Origin: Oxalobacteraceae bacterium
GTDB lineage: Bacteria > Pseudomonadota > Gammaproteobacteria > Burkholderiales > Burkholderiaceae_D
Assembly: GCA_947448025.1 (NCBI GenBank)
Contig: CANFLV010000014.1
Span: forward strand, 1-64,000
Length of the DNA: 64,000 nt
Direction of reading: 5' to 3'
The position numbers and the translations under genes are program-made. Position 1 is the first letter of the stretch; each line of letters begins with the position of its first letter. Under the pieces are notes generated by a model, which saw only the letters and a program-made list of their open reading frames with translations, had not been told where the DNA came from and made no database searches. Below, piece after piece: positions 49,801-57,313 of this stretch.

Positions 49801-49901
49801 ACGGCGTTGGCGCGATACGCCAGCAGGCCGGCCAGCGACAGCAAGGCAAACAGCATGATCGCCGGGATCGGATTCTTGATCGAGAGAGCGGAAAAGTTCA
49901 C
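46836..49901 (-). CDS. RND efflux pump (HAE1-like), second system
   Basis: A 1021-residue inner-membrane pump starting MNFSALSIKNPIPAIMLFAL. The proton-relay Asp pair is in GVLVDDAIVEIENITRHLR and the lysine in GIVTKNSILLVDYAILARQ. It differs clearly from the AcrB-like pump at 12735-15908 (shorter, different N-terminus and loops) and is closer to the MdtB/MexF-MexK type of RND proteins. It is last in an operon that begins with the outer-membrane factor. Confidence 0.93.
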   Translation of the reverse strand: MNFSALSIKNPIPAIMLFALLSLAGLLAYRANAVQDFPDIELPIVTVSAQLSGTAPAQLETEVARKIEDSVATLQGVKNIYAKVLDGQVTVTVEFVLEKQIAEAVNDVRDAVARVRADLPAELRDPSVTKASTAGRVVLTFVASAKDGKLDDQELSWFVDNTVAKRMLNVRGVGAIKRVGGVSREVRVELDAAKMAALNVSALDISRRLRLVQQEAPGGRGDVSGAEQSVRTIATVRTAADLAKIELPLMDGRHIRLEQVATVSDTVSEPRSVATRDGKPVIGFEIFRTKGASEIDVARGAREAVAELQAAQPNIDFQLAIDNAFPVEENFAGSMELLYEGAILAVLVVWWFLRDLRATLVAAAALPLSVIPTFLGLSYFGYTLNTVTLLALALVVGVLVDDAIVEIENITRHLRMGKTPMQAAMEAADEIGMAVIATTFALVAVFLPTAFMGGVPGLFFKQFGWTAVLAIIASLMVARLLTPMMAAYLMKPAVHGEETDSWVMLRYLALMKWCLRHRLVTAIGSGLFFIGSIALVPLLPTGFVPPADRAQTQINVELPPGTTLTETRAVAERTRLAAMQVKNVVSVFSSVGGGSSGDAFAPGAAAEARRAILTLTTTHRTKRSESMADIESQIRTKLADIPGARFTVGPPDTGVKMQLVLRSEDPVALQAAAQKVERELRTLKGIGNVNSSASLVRPEIIVRPDFARAADLGVTAASIGETVRVATAGDYDTNLNKLNLSERQIPIRVKLPDAVRADLDAIARLTVPGKNGPVMLANVATITMESGPAQIDRLNRSRNVTLDVELGGRSLGEVNDEARALPSMKNLPPSVKIAELGDAQEMQALFASFGLAMLIGVLCIYGVLVLLFKDFMQPVTILAALPLSIGGAFVALLITGKALSMPSMIGLIMLMGIVTKNSILLVDYAILARQAGMNRFDSLVDACHKRSRPIVMTTIAMGTGMLPLALGFGADPSFRSPMATAVIGGLITSTLLSLLVVPAVFTYIDDLAHLIGAGVRRLRRK

Positions 49902-49910
49902 GCGGCTTCC

Positions 49911-51083
49911 TTATTTCTTGGCTGCGACGGCAGCAGAGGCAGGCACAGTGGCGGGTACCACGAGCGGCGCAGCAGCGACGTTCTTGACGAGATCGCCATC
50001 ATTAAGAAAGCCTGCGCCACTGACGACGACTTGCGCGCTCGGCGCGAGCGTATCGATGACTTCAACGCGATCGCCAAGACGGCGGCCTGTCGTAACCTTG
50101 AGCTGTGTGACGCGACTGTCGGCATTGAGCCGGAAGACATAACTGAAGCCATCACGCACCACGATGGATGCCTGCGGCACCGTCATCGCCGTCGAGCTGC
50201 CGAGCTCAAACTCGCCACGCGCAAACATGCCGGCCTTGGCCGACATCATCTTGTCGTCGACCGGTAAATCAACATACACGAGCGCACTGCGGGTTTGCGG
50301 ATCCACAGTTGGCGCGACCATGCGCACCACGCCCTTGAGTTGACTACCATTGGCGGCCGTGACTAGAGCGGTGCTGCCAGGCTTGAGGCTGGCCAGTTCA
50401 TTGGAAGTCACTTCGGCGCGCCATTCAAGACGCCCCTGACGAATCATGCGAAACAGTTCGGTGCCGGCGCCAACGACCGCGCCGACGGTCGCCGTACGCG
50501 CGGAAATCACGCCGCTGTCCGGTGCGCGCAGCTCGGTATGTTTCAGGCGCAGCTGTTGCGCGGCGAGATTGGCATTGGCCGATTCGACGCGCGCTTTCGC
50601 GGTCTGCTCGCCTGTGAAGTATTGATTAATCTGCTGCGCGCTCAAGGCACCGCTGCTTTGCAGGCTGCGCGCGCGGGCGGCGTTTGCTGTCGCGTCGGCG
50701 GCATTTGCCTCGGCCTCAGCCAGCGCTGCGCGCGCGGCAGCCACATCGGCTTGCACGGCTTCCGGCGCGAAGACGGCGAGGATTTGTCCGGCGCTGACAC
50801 TGTCGCCGATGGCGGCGCGAATTTCGGCAAGACGTAAGCCGTTCGCTTCACTGCCGATGATCGCTTCCTGCCAGGCGGCGATATTGCCATTGGCGCTGAG
50901 CTTGATGGGCAGGCTGATTTGCGTCGGCAGTGCACTCGTCACAGTCAATGCCGGACGGCTTATGGCGGCAGGTTTCTCTTGCGCTGCATTCGAGCGTACA
51001 GCGGAAAGGCCAAAGCCGGCAGCTAAAACAACGACGCCAGTCAGGGCGAGTCCAGTGCGGGATTTCAAGGTGAATTTTTTCAT
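49911..51083 (-). CDS. RND efflux periplasmic adaptor, second system
   Basis: A 390-residue membrane fusion protein. ATG 51083 overlaps the stop of the outer-membrane factor by ATGA. The N-terminus (TLKSRTGLALTGVVVLAAGF) is an uncleaved anchor or signal without lipobox. The hairpin region is Ala-rich (AARAALAEAEANAADATANA) and the lipoyl part includes LKHTELRAPDSGVISARTAT. It couples the pump at 46836-49901 to the channel at 51080-52516. Confidence 0.9.
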   Translation of the reverse strand: MKKFTLKSRTGLALTGVVVLAAGFGLSAVRSNAAQEKPAAISRPALTVTSALPTQISLPIKLSANGNIAAWQEAIIGSEANGLRLAEIRAAIGDSVSAGQILAVFAPEAVQADVAAARAALAEAEANAADATANAARARSLQSSGALSAQQINQYFTGEQTAKARVESANANLAAQQLRLKHTELRAPDSGVISARTATVGAVVGAGTELFRMIRQGRLEWRAEVTSNELASLKPGSTALVTAANGSQLKGVVRMVAPTVDPQTRSALVYVDLPVDDKMMSAKAGMFARGEFELGSSTAMTVPQASIVVRDGFSYVFRLNADSRVTQLKVTTGRRLGDRVEVIDTLAPSAQVVVSGAGFLNDGDLVKNVAAAPLVVPATVPASAAVAAKK

Positions 51084-52516
51084 GATGCGCGGTCTTTCAA
51101 TGCTGAATTCTGGTGTGCCGGCTGCGGCGTGGTGATCGGATCGGCGCGTTGCCAGCCACCGCCGGCGGCTCGATACGCAGCGATCCACGCCGCTACACGC
51201 TCACGCTGCAAGCCGATGAGGGCGGTCTCAGCCGAGAGGCGGATCCGGCGCGCATCTTCAAGTTCGACCAAGCTGGCCAGTCCATTCTTGTAACGGCTTT
51301 CGGTACCATTGAACGAGGCACGATAGCCGTCGACGGCCGCGACAGCCTGCGTCGTGCGTGCAGCGGTGCTATCGAGACGTACCAGCGCTTCTTCCAGTTC
51401 GCGCACGGCTTGGCGCACAGCGGCGCGATAGTTTGTGCTGGCTTCGGCATAACGGGCACGCGCCGCATCGACATTGGCGCTGCGACGACCCGCATCAAAA
51501 ATCGGCAAGGTGAGTGCCAATGGTCCGATCGACCAGGTATCGCCAGTGGTAGTGACACCGCCGCTGCTAAAGCGCCCGGCACCGACCGAACCGACCAGGC
51601 TCAGATGCGGATAGCGTTGGGCTTCGCTCGCGCCAACATCGGAAGCAGCGGCAGCGACTTCGCGCTCGGCCGCATAGAGGTCTGGACGTTGGGCGAGCGC
51701 CTCCAGCGGCACGCTGTTGATCGTCATGACTGACGCTGCGGGCAATGTGCCGGCAAGGTTCGCGAGCTGTTCGCGCAGTGCCGTTTCGGGAATCGCGGTC
51801 AGCGCCACGAGCGACTTGATATTGATGTCGCAGACGGCTTGCTGCTGAATGGCGCGGCTATTTCCTTCGGCGGCGCTGGCACGGGCGAGTCCGGCATTTG
51901 CTGGCGACTGAAATCCGGCTGCGGCGCTCAATTCCACGAGTCGTGCTGACTCACTGCGCGACGCGGCGTCGGCACGCGCGACCGCCAGCAGCATGTCGCA
52001 GGAACGGAAATCGTAATACTGGTTCGCCACTTCGGCAGCGAGCGAAACCCGCGCTTCATGCCAGCTGGCGTTGGCACCCTCAAGGCGCGCCTGCGCCGCC
52101 GATCGTGCATTACGGCCGGCGCCAAACAAATCGGTTTCCCATGAAGCTTGCAAGGCGGCTTGCGCCGTGGTCCCCATCGGCAGTGTCGACTGCTGGCTAG
52201 CGCGACTCCCGCTGACGGCGGCATCGAGCGTCGGCAGCAAAGCCGCACCGCTGGCCACGCGCACGGCGCGTGCCTGTTCGATGCGCGACGTGGCTGCAGC
52301 CAGAGTCGGGCTGACCTGCTGCGCCGCTGCGATCAATTGGGGTAAGAGTGGGTCGCTGTGCTGCTGCCACCATAGTGCGAGGTCAGGCAGACTGCCATTG
52401 TGCGGCAGCGGTGCGGACCAGCGCGGCGGCGCTTCAGGCGCGGGCGCAGGCGGTGAGGCACAAGCTGCCAGCAGCAGCGGCAGGCAAGCACCGGCCATGC
52501 GTTGAAATACATTCAT
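51080..52516 (-). CDS. RND efflux outer-membrane lipoprotein (NodT family), second system
   Basis: A 478-residue outer-membrane factor starting at ATG 52516; the frame is open to 52645 but without coding character. Lipobox LAAC lies near residue 17. Typical text includes ASWETDLFGAGRNARSAAQA and LAQRPDLYAAEREVAAAASD. Being the first gene, it should lie next to the promoter in the 272-bp gap upstream. Confidence 0.9.
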   Translation of the reverse strand: MNVFQRMAGACLPLLLAACASPPAPAPEAPPRWSAPLPHNGSLPDLALWWQQHSDPLLPQLIAAAQQVSPTLAAATSRIEQARAVRVASGAALLPTLDAAVSGSRASQQSTLPMGTTAQAALQASWETDLFGAGRNARSAAQARLEGANASWHEARVSLAAEVANQYYDFRSCDMLLAVARADAASRSESARLVELSAAAGFQSPANAGLARASAAEGNSRAIQQQAVCDINIKSLVALTAIPETALREQLANLAGTLPAASVMTINSVPLEALAQRPDLYAAEREVAAAASDVGASEAQRYPHLSLVGSVGAGRFSSGGVTTTGDTWSIGPLALTLPIFDAGRRSANVDAARARYAEASTNYRAAVRQAVRELEEALVRLDSTAARTTQAVAAVDGYRASFNGTESRYKNGLASLVELEDARRIRLSAETALIGLQRERVAAWIAAYRAAGGGWQRADPITTPQPAHQNSALKDRAS

Positions 52517-52729
52517 GTTAGGTCTATCGTGGTTCGTGGATGTGTGGCAGCGACATCGCGCCGGGACGAACATGCCAGATGGCGCTGCCAGCGATGGCGG
52601 CACCGAATGCATTTCATCTGACGGTCGTAACTCGTATTTAAACACATCAATCGCCTGCTTGTATTCCTTGGCTCAGCACGACCAGCCTACGTCCATCGCG
52701 TCAGAAATGCGCGCCTATAATGATGTTGC

Positions 52730-52752
52730 GCTCCCACTCCACGACTGGGAGC
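52730..52752 (+). other. Hairpin in the leader of the exported protein gene
   Basis: GCTCCCA (52730-52736) and TGGGAGC (52746-52752) form a perfect 7-bp stem with a 9-nt loop, extendable by TTG/CAA across a small bulge. A TATAAT at 52716-52721 lies just upstream, so the hairpin would be near the 5' end of the RNA, 37 nt before the ATG. A regulatory role is speculative. Confidence 0.4.
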
Positions 52753-52788
52753 AACGGGGATTTATCGGACTATCAAAACCAGAACCCA

Positions 52789-53541
52789 ATGAAAAACAAA
52801 ATCCAAACTATCCTATTATCTTTACTCCCCCTGCTCAGCCCATTCGCAATAGCCCAGACCAGCGAAGAAAGATCAGCCGAGCCGGAAGCTGAAGCAGCCC
52901 TGCAATCCATCGAAGTCAAGGATGCCCGCGATCCCTACCTGCGCCCTTACCGCACCATGCTCAAGGGTGTGACCGCCTTTGAAAAATATCATCGCCATGC
53001 GAGCCAGGGCGAGCTGCGCTTCATTTTGCGCGCCTCAGTGCCAGGATCATCAATCAAAGACGTTACCCTGCGTATCGCCGGCCCCAGCATCACTATCCCG
53101 GTCCCGATCGCCGAAGACGGCACCTTCTCCCTGCCGATCAATGAGGCAGCGGCAGCCGATAACGCTGACATGCTCTTGAACCAGAAAAAGGAGGCGATGC
53201 GCTGGCGTCCCTATATACGCAGCCCGGGCCTTGGCACGAATATGCGCCGCCTCGGTGACGTACGACTCGAATGCGAAGTGTATTGGGCCATCGAGCAAGG
53301 TGAAATGTCTTTCTTTACCCGCAATGCGCTCAATGTGATCGGCGGCCCCTGCCGGTCATCCAAGGTCGCTTTCGGCTATCTGCTGCAGGCTAAATTACAA
53401 AACGCGACGCTGGTGTCGGGCGAACGACGTCTCACTTTGGCGCTGGCAAAGAATGGCATGGGATTCATGCCGCCCATGCATGACGAAAGCTGGAGCGATG
53501 ACGCCCTGATTGAATTACGCTATGCGGATGGCGCACAGTAA
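52789..53541 (+). CDS. Exported protein of unknown function
   Basis: A 250-residue protein with a signal peptide (IQTILLSLLPLLSPFAIAQ). No catalytic motif is recognised. The middle resembles a beta-rich domain (GELRFILRASVPGSSIKDVT, then LRIAGPSITIPVPIAEDGTF) and DVRLECEVYWAIEQGEMSFF follows. ATG 52789 gives the signal; the frame is open for 23 codons before it. It is transcribed away from the second RND operon and toward the GntR gene. Confidence 0.72.
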   Translation: MKNKIQTILLSLLPLLSPFAIAQTSEERSAEPEAEAALQSIEVKDARDPYLRPYRTMLKGVTAFEKYHRHASQGELRFILRASVPGSSIKDVTLRIAGPSITIPVPIAEDGTFSLPINEAAAADNADMLLNQKKEAMRWRPYIRSPGLGTNMRRLGDVRLECEVYWAIEQGEMSFFTRNALNVIGGPCRSSKVAFGYLLQAKLQNATLVSGERRLTLALAKNGMGFMPPMHDESWSDDALIELRYADGAQ

Positions 53542-53556
53542 AGGCGCAGCGAGGAC

Positions 53557-54231
53557 TCAGCCTTGCCCGCCCAGCTGCGGCAACGAAGCAATCAAGTCAG
53601 CAAAACGCTGCCCCTGAATCATCACATGGCCGCGCATGAGCTCGGCTGCAAGATCGCCATTACCAGCGACGATCGCCTGCACGATCGCATCGTGTTCCGC
53701 GAACGAGACATGAACACGGTCACGCACGCGTAACTGCAGCCGGCGATAAGGCCGCAGACGCCGTTGCAGCGCCCTCGCCTGCTCAGCCAGAAAGGTATTG
53801 TGGCTACCCGCAAAGATGGCTTCATGGAAGCCTTCATTGCGATAAAAATAGGCATCCGCATCCTGTGCATTACTGGCGTCCTTGCACGCCTGATGCGCGG
53901 CCAGTAACTGCGACTGCTCATCCTTGTTCATGCGCCGCGCCGCCAGCCTGCCGCACATGGCTTCAAATTCCGCCATCACTTCAAACATTTCCACCAGCTG
54001 CTGTGGTCCGAGCTCGGCGACGATGGCGCCACGCCGCGGACGTATCACGACCACGCCCATCGACGCCAGCTGGATCAGGGTTTCCCTTACAGGCGTGCGC
54101 GAGACGCCAAAATGCGTCGCCAATTCAGTTTCGTCGAGGTGCTGGCCAGGCAAGAGTTTGCCGACCGCGATCATCTCTTCTATCGCTTCGCGCAAGGCTT
54201 GTGAGCGGTTTTTGTTGCTCGAGCTAGGCAA
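53557..54231 (-). CDS. GntR/FCD-family regulator of the malonate operon
   Basis: A 224-residue regulator with a winged helix at about 10-75 (LDETELATHFGVSRTPVRET) and an FCD ligand domain (EFEAMCGRLAARRMNKDEQ; YFYRNEGFHEAIFAGSHN). It is divergent from the TRAP-mdc operon. GntR-type repressors of malonate genes (MdcY of Acinetobacter, MatR of rhizobia) are known, so it probably represses and responds to malonate. That is inferred from position and family. Confidence 0.87.
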   Translation of the reverse strand: MPSSSNKNRSQALREAIEEMIAVGKLLPGQHLDETELATHFGVSRTPVRETLIQLASMGVVVIRPRRGAIVAELGPQQLVEMFEVMAEFEAMCGRLAARRMNKDEQSQLLAAHQACKDASNAQDADAYFYRNEGFHEAIFAGSHNTFLAEQARALQRRLRPYRRLQLRVRDRVHVSFAEHDAIVQAIVAGNGDLAAELMRGHVMIQGQRFADLIASLPQLGGQG

Positions 54232-54251
54232 ATCAGTTCCTTTGCGTTGAT

Positions 54252-54270
54252 ATTGTTTCCAAGAAACAAT
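54252..54270. promoter_or_regulatory. Palindrome ATTGTTTC-CAA-GAAACAAT near the GntR gene
   Basis: A perfect 8-bp inverted repeat with a 3-bp centre, 21 bp upstream of the GntR start codon. It is a candidate operator for autoregulation of the regulator gene. Confidence 0.55.
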
Positions 54271-54276
54271 TTACAC

Positions 54277-54316
54277 TTGACAATGTATTTATTCAAGATA
54301 TTCTTGTATACATAAG
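54277..54316 (+). promoter_or_regulatory. Promoter and GntR-type operator of the dctPQM-mdc operon
   Basis: TTGACA (54277-54282), 16 bp, then TATTCT (54299-54304). Overlapping and just after it is CTTGTATACATAAG (54303-54316), whose core TTGTATACA resembles the ATTGTATACAAT site that I recall for MdcY. A repressor bound there would block the start site. The dctP ATG with AGGAG lies about 80 bp downstream. Confidence 0.6.
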
Positions 54317-54396
54317 AATAAAAATTGCATACGCGAGCTCCGAAGCAGCGGTGCGATTAACCTTCGTTCAATCGAACACCAATAACAGGAGACCGT

Positions 54397-55416
54397 ATGT
54401 CCTTATTGAAACGCAGAACCATCCTTGGCGCCCTCGCCGCCAGTCCTTTGCTCGGCATGCAATCCAGCTGGGCGCAATCGACAGCCTTGAAAATTTCGCA
54501 CCAATTCCCAGGTGGCACGGTCAGTGAAGGCGATTTCCGCGATCGCTTGTGCCGCATGTTCGCTGCCGAAGTGGAAAAACGCAGCAAGGGTAGCCTGAAA
54601 TTCGAAATCTATGCCGGCTCCTCGCTGATGAAGACGAATGCGCAAATCTCTTCGATGCGCAAGGGTGCTCTCGACCTGTCGCTGGTGCCGCTGTCCTACG
54701 CGGGCGGTGAAATGCCGGAAGTGAATATCGGCCTCATGCCGGGTCTCGTGACGTCGTACGAACAAGGTTATGGCTGGAAGAATGCCGAAGTCGGTAAAGA
54801 ATTGAACCGCTTCCTGCTCGAAAAAGGCATCGTCGTGCTCAGCTGGATCTGGCAAGCCGGCGGCATGGCCTCGCGCGGCAAACCGATCATCGAGCCTGAC
54901 GACGCAAAAGGTATCAAGATCCGCGGCGGTTCGCGCGAGATGGACTTGATGCTCAAAGCCGCCGGTGCCGCCGTTGTCACGCTGCCATCGAATGAAATCT
55001 ACGCCGCCATGCAGACCGGCGCGATGGAAGCGGCATTGACGTCGTCGACCTCGCTGATTTCCTTCCGTCTCGAAGAAGTCTCGAAGAGCCTGACGACCGG
55101 CCGCAAGGGATCCTACTGGTTCATGTTCGAGCCGCTGATGATGTCCAAAGCCGCCTTCGACCGCCTCACCAAGGAACAGCAGGCGACCATCATGGCCGTC
55201 GGCGCCGAACTCGAAACCTTCGCGCGCAAATCCGCCGAAGCCGACGACACCATCGTCGCCAATGTGTACCAGAAAGCCGGTGCAAAGGTCGCTGACATGA
55301 ATGACGGCGCACTGAAAAAATGGCAAGCCATCGCGCGCACCACCGCCTGGAAAGACTATGGCGAGAAGAATGAAAACTGCGCCAAACTGCTGAAACTGGC
55401 TGAGAAAACCCTATGA
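54397..55416 (+). CDS. dctP: TRAP transporter solute-binding protein (DctP family), probably for malonate
   Basis: A 339-residue periplasmic binding protein with a signal peptide (MSLLKRRTILGALAASPLLG ending near SWAQ). DctP-type text includes LKISHQFPGGTVSEGDFRD, YAGSSLMKTNAQISSMRKG and GIKIRGGSREMDLMLKAAGA, whose Arg normally contacts the substrate carboxylate. It is first in the operon with mdc genes. A malonate TRAP system (MatPQM of Sinorhizobium) is known, which supports the substrate. Confidence 0.88.
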   Translation: MSLLKRRTILGALAASPLLGMQSSWAQSTALKISHQFPGGTVSEGDFRDRLCRMFAAEVEKRSKGSLKFEIYAGSSLMKTNAQISSMRKGALDLSLVPLSYAGGEMPEVNIGLMPGLVTSYEQGYGWKNAEVGKELNRFLLEKGIVVLSWIWQAGGMASRGKPIIEPDDAKGIKIRGGSREMDLMLKAAGAAVVTLPSNEIYAAMQTGAMEAALTSSTSLISFRLEEVSKSLTTGRKGSYWFMFEPLMMSKAAFDRLTKEQQATIMAVGAELETFARKSAEADDTIVANVYQKAGAKVADMNDGALKKWQAIARTTAWKDYGEKNENCAKLLKLAEKTL

Positions 55417-55967
55417 GTCACGGCTTCGAAATGGAGCCCGCAAAAGGCCCTGCCATCCCCGATAACATCGTGGTGGCAGGGCTGTCGCGCTTGCTCGATA
55501 AACTCAATCATTTCCTGATGACGCTGTCGATGGGCGCGCTGATATTGACGGCGCTGATCCTGACATATTCCGTGGTCAGCCGCTACTTTTTCAAGGTGCC
55601 TACCGACTGGCAGGATGAGGCTTCCGTCTTCATGCTCGTGGGTGTGACCTTTTTCTGCACGGCCTATGTGCAATCGTATCGCGGTCATATCGGCATCGAG
55701 GCGCTGGCCTCCATTTTGCCGCCAGCGGTGAATGCGGTTCGCCTGTTTTTTGTGGATCTGATTTCCTGCCTGTTCTGCCTTTTCTTTACGTGGAAATCAT
55801 GGACGTTGTGGCATGAGGCCTTTGTCGATGGCCAGACCACTTCATCGACCTTCGCCCCGCCACTGTGGATTCCTTATGGCTTCATGGCGCTAGGGATGAG
55901 CCTGCTGACGCTGCAAATCGCGGTGCAGGTGCTGGCGCGCATGACTAACAAACAGGCACAATCATGA
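55413..55967 (+). CDS. dctQ: TRAP transporter small permease (DctQ family)
   Basis: A 184-residue membrane protein with four hydrophobic segments and the family stretch VVSRYFFKVPTDWQDEASVF. It overlaps dctP by ATGA and dctM by ATGA. It forms the membrane complex with DctM. Confidence 0.9.
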   Translation: MSHGFEMEPAKGPAIPDNIVVAGLSRLLDKLNHFLMTLSMGALILTALILTYSVVSRYFFKVPTDWQDEASVFMLVGVTFFCTAYVQSYRGHIGIEALASILPPAVNAVRLFFVDLISCLFCLFFTWKSWTLWHEAFVDGQTTSSTFAPPLWIPYGFMALGMSLLTLQIAVQVLARMTNKQAQS

Positions 55968-57313
55968 CTGAACTTACTCTAGGCGCACTGTATGGCGCGG
56001 TCACCCTCGTGGTGATGTTTTCCGGGATGCCGATTGCCTTTGCGCTGGGCGTGGTCGCGGTCAGCTTCATGTATTTTTTCATGCCGCCGACTTCGCTCGA
56101 TACGGTCACACAGAACGTGTACGAAGAGATGGCGTCGATCACGCTGCTGTCGATTCCGCTGTTCATTTTAAAAGGCGCGGCGATCGGCAAATCACCGGCC
56201 GGACGCGACCTGTATGCGGCCATCCATACCTGGCTGCACAAGGTGCCGGGCGGCCTGGGCATTGCCAACGTATTTGCCTGCGCGCTGTTCGCGGCCATGG
56301 CCGGTTCGTCTCCTGCGACCTGCTCCGCAATCGGCTCGGCCGGCATTCCTGAAATGCGCAAACGCGGCTATTCACCGGGCTTCGCTGCCGGCATCATCGC
56401 AGCCGGCGGCACGCTGGGCATCTTGCTGCCGCCATCGATCACGATGATCCTGTACGCGGTCGCTGCCGAGCAGTCGCTCGGTCGCCTGTTCCTCGCCGGC
56501 ATAGGACCGGGCGTTCTGCTCGTGGCGCTGTTCGCCGGCTATGCCGTCTTCCGCGCACGCAAGGAATACAAGATGGCGCTGGACATCTACAACAATGGCG
56601 GACCGAAGTCGGCCTACCTCGAAGAAGAACATTTCACGCTCGCGCAAAAAGTCGAAATGCTGCCGCGCGTGCTGCCCTTCATCGTGCTGCTGATCGGCGT
56701 GATGGTCGCGCTCTACGGTGGTCTGGCGACGCCGTCTGAAACAGCGGGCCTCGGCGCGCTGCTGGCGATGGCTTTGATCGCAGTCGTCTATGGCGTATGG
56801 CGGCCGAAAGATTTGCAGCCTATCCTGGCCTCGACGATCAAGGAATCGACGATGCTGCTGCTGATCATCGGCATGTCGCTGCTGTATTCGTATGTGATGA
56901 GCTACCTGCACATCAGCCAGTCAGCCGCGCAATGGGTCGTTGACATGCATCTGTCGAAATGGGTCTTGCTGTCGGTGATCCTGCTGATGGTGATCGTGTT
57001 CGGCTTTTTCCTGCCGCCGGTGTCGATCATCCTGATGACCGCACCGATCATCTTGCCGCCACTGAAGGCTGCGGGATTTGACTTGATCTGGTTCGGCATC
57101 GTCATGACCGTGGTGATGGAAATGGGCTTGATTCATCCGCCAGTGGGCTTGAATATTTTCGTGATCAAGAACATCGCACCGGATATTCCATTGAAGGATG
57201 TGATCTGGGGCGTGATGCCTTTTGTCGGACTGATGTTCGTTGCAGTGATTCTGCTGTGCCTGTTCCCAGAGATCGCCACGGCCTTCCCGAACGCGATGAT
57301 GGGTGTGAAGTAA
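55964..57313 (+). CDS. dctM: TRAP transporter large permease (DctM family)
   Basis: A 449-residue polytopic protein with about 12 hydrophobic segments. Family text includes FAAMAGSSPATCSAIGSAGI, GTLGILLPPSITMILYAVAA and EMGLIHPPVGLNIFVIKNIA. It uses the ion gradient for uptake. Its stop TAA directly adjoins the mdcA ATG. Confidence 0.93.
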   Translation: MTELTLGALYGAVTLVVMFSGMPIAFALGVVAVSFMYFFMPPTSLDTVTQNVYEEMASITLLSIPLFILKGAAIGKSPAGRDLYAAIHTWLHKVPGGLGIANVFACALFAAMAGSSPATCSAIGSAGIPEMRKRGYSPGFAAGIIAAGGTLGILLPPSITMILYAVAAEQSLGRLFLAGIGPGVLLVALFAGYAVFRARKEYKMALDIYNNGGPKSAYLEEEHFTLAQKVEMLPRVLPFIVLLIGVMVALYGGLATPSETAGLGALLAMALIAVVYGVWRPKDLQPILASTIKESTMLLLIIGMSLLYSYVMSYLHISQSAAQWVVDMHLSKWVLLSVILLMVIVFGFFLPPVSIILMTAPIILPPLKAAGFDLIWFGIVMTVVMEMGLIHPPVGLNIFVIKNIAPDIPLKDVIWGVMPFVGLMFVAVILLCLFPEIATAFPNAMMGVK

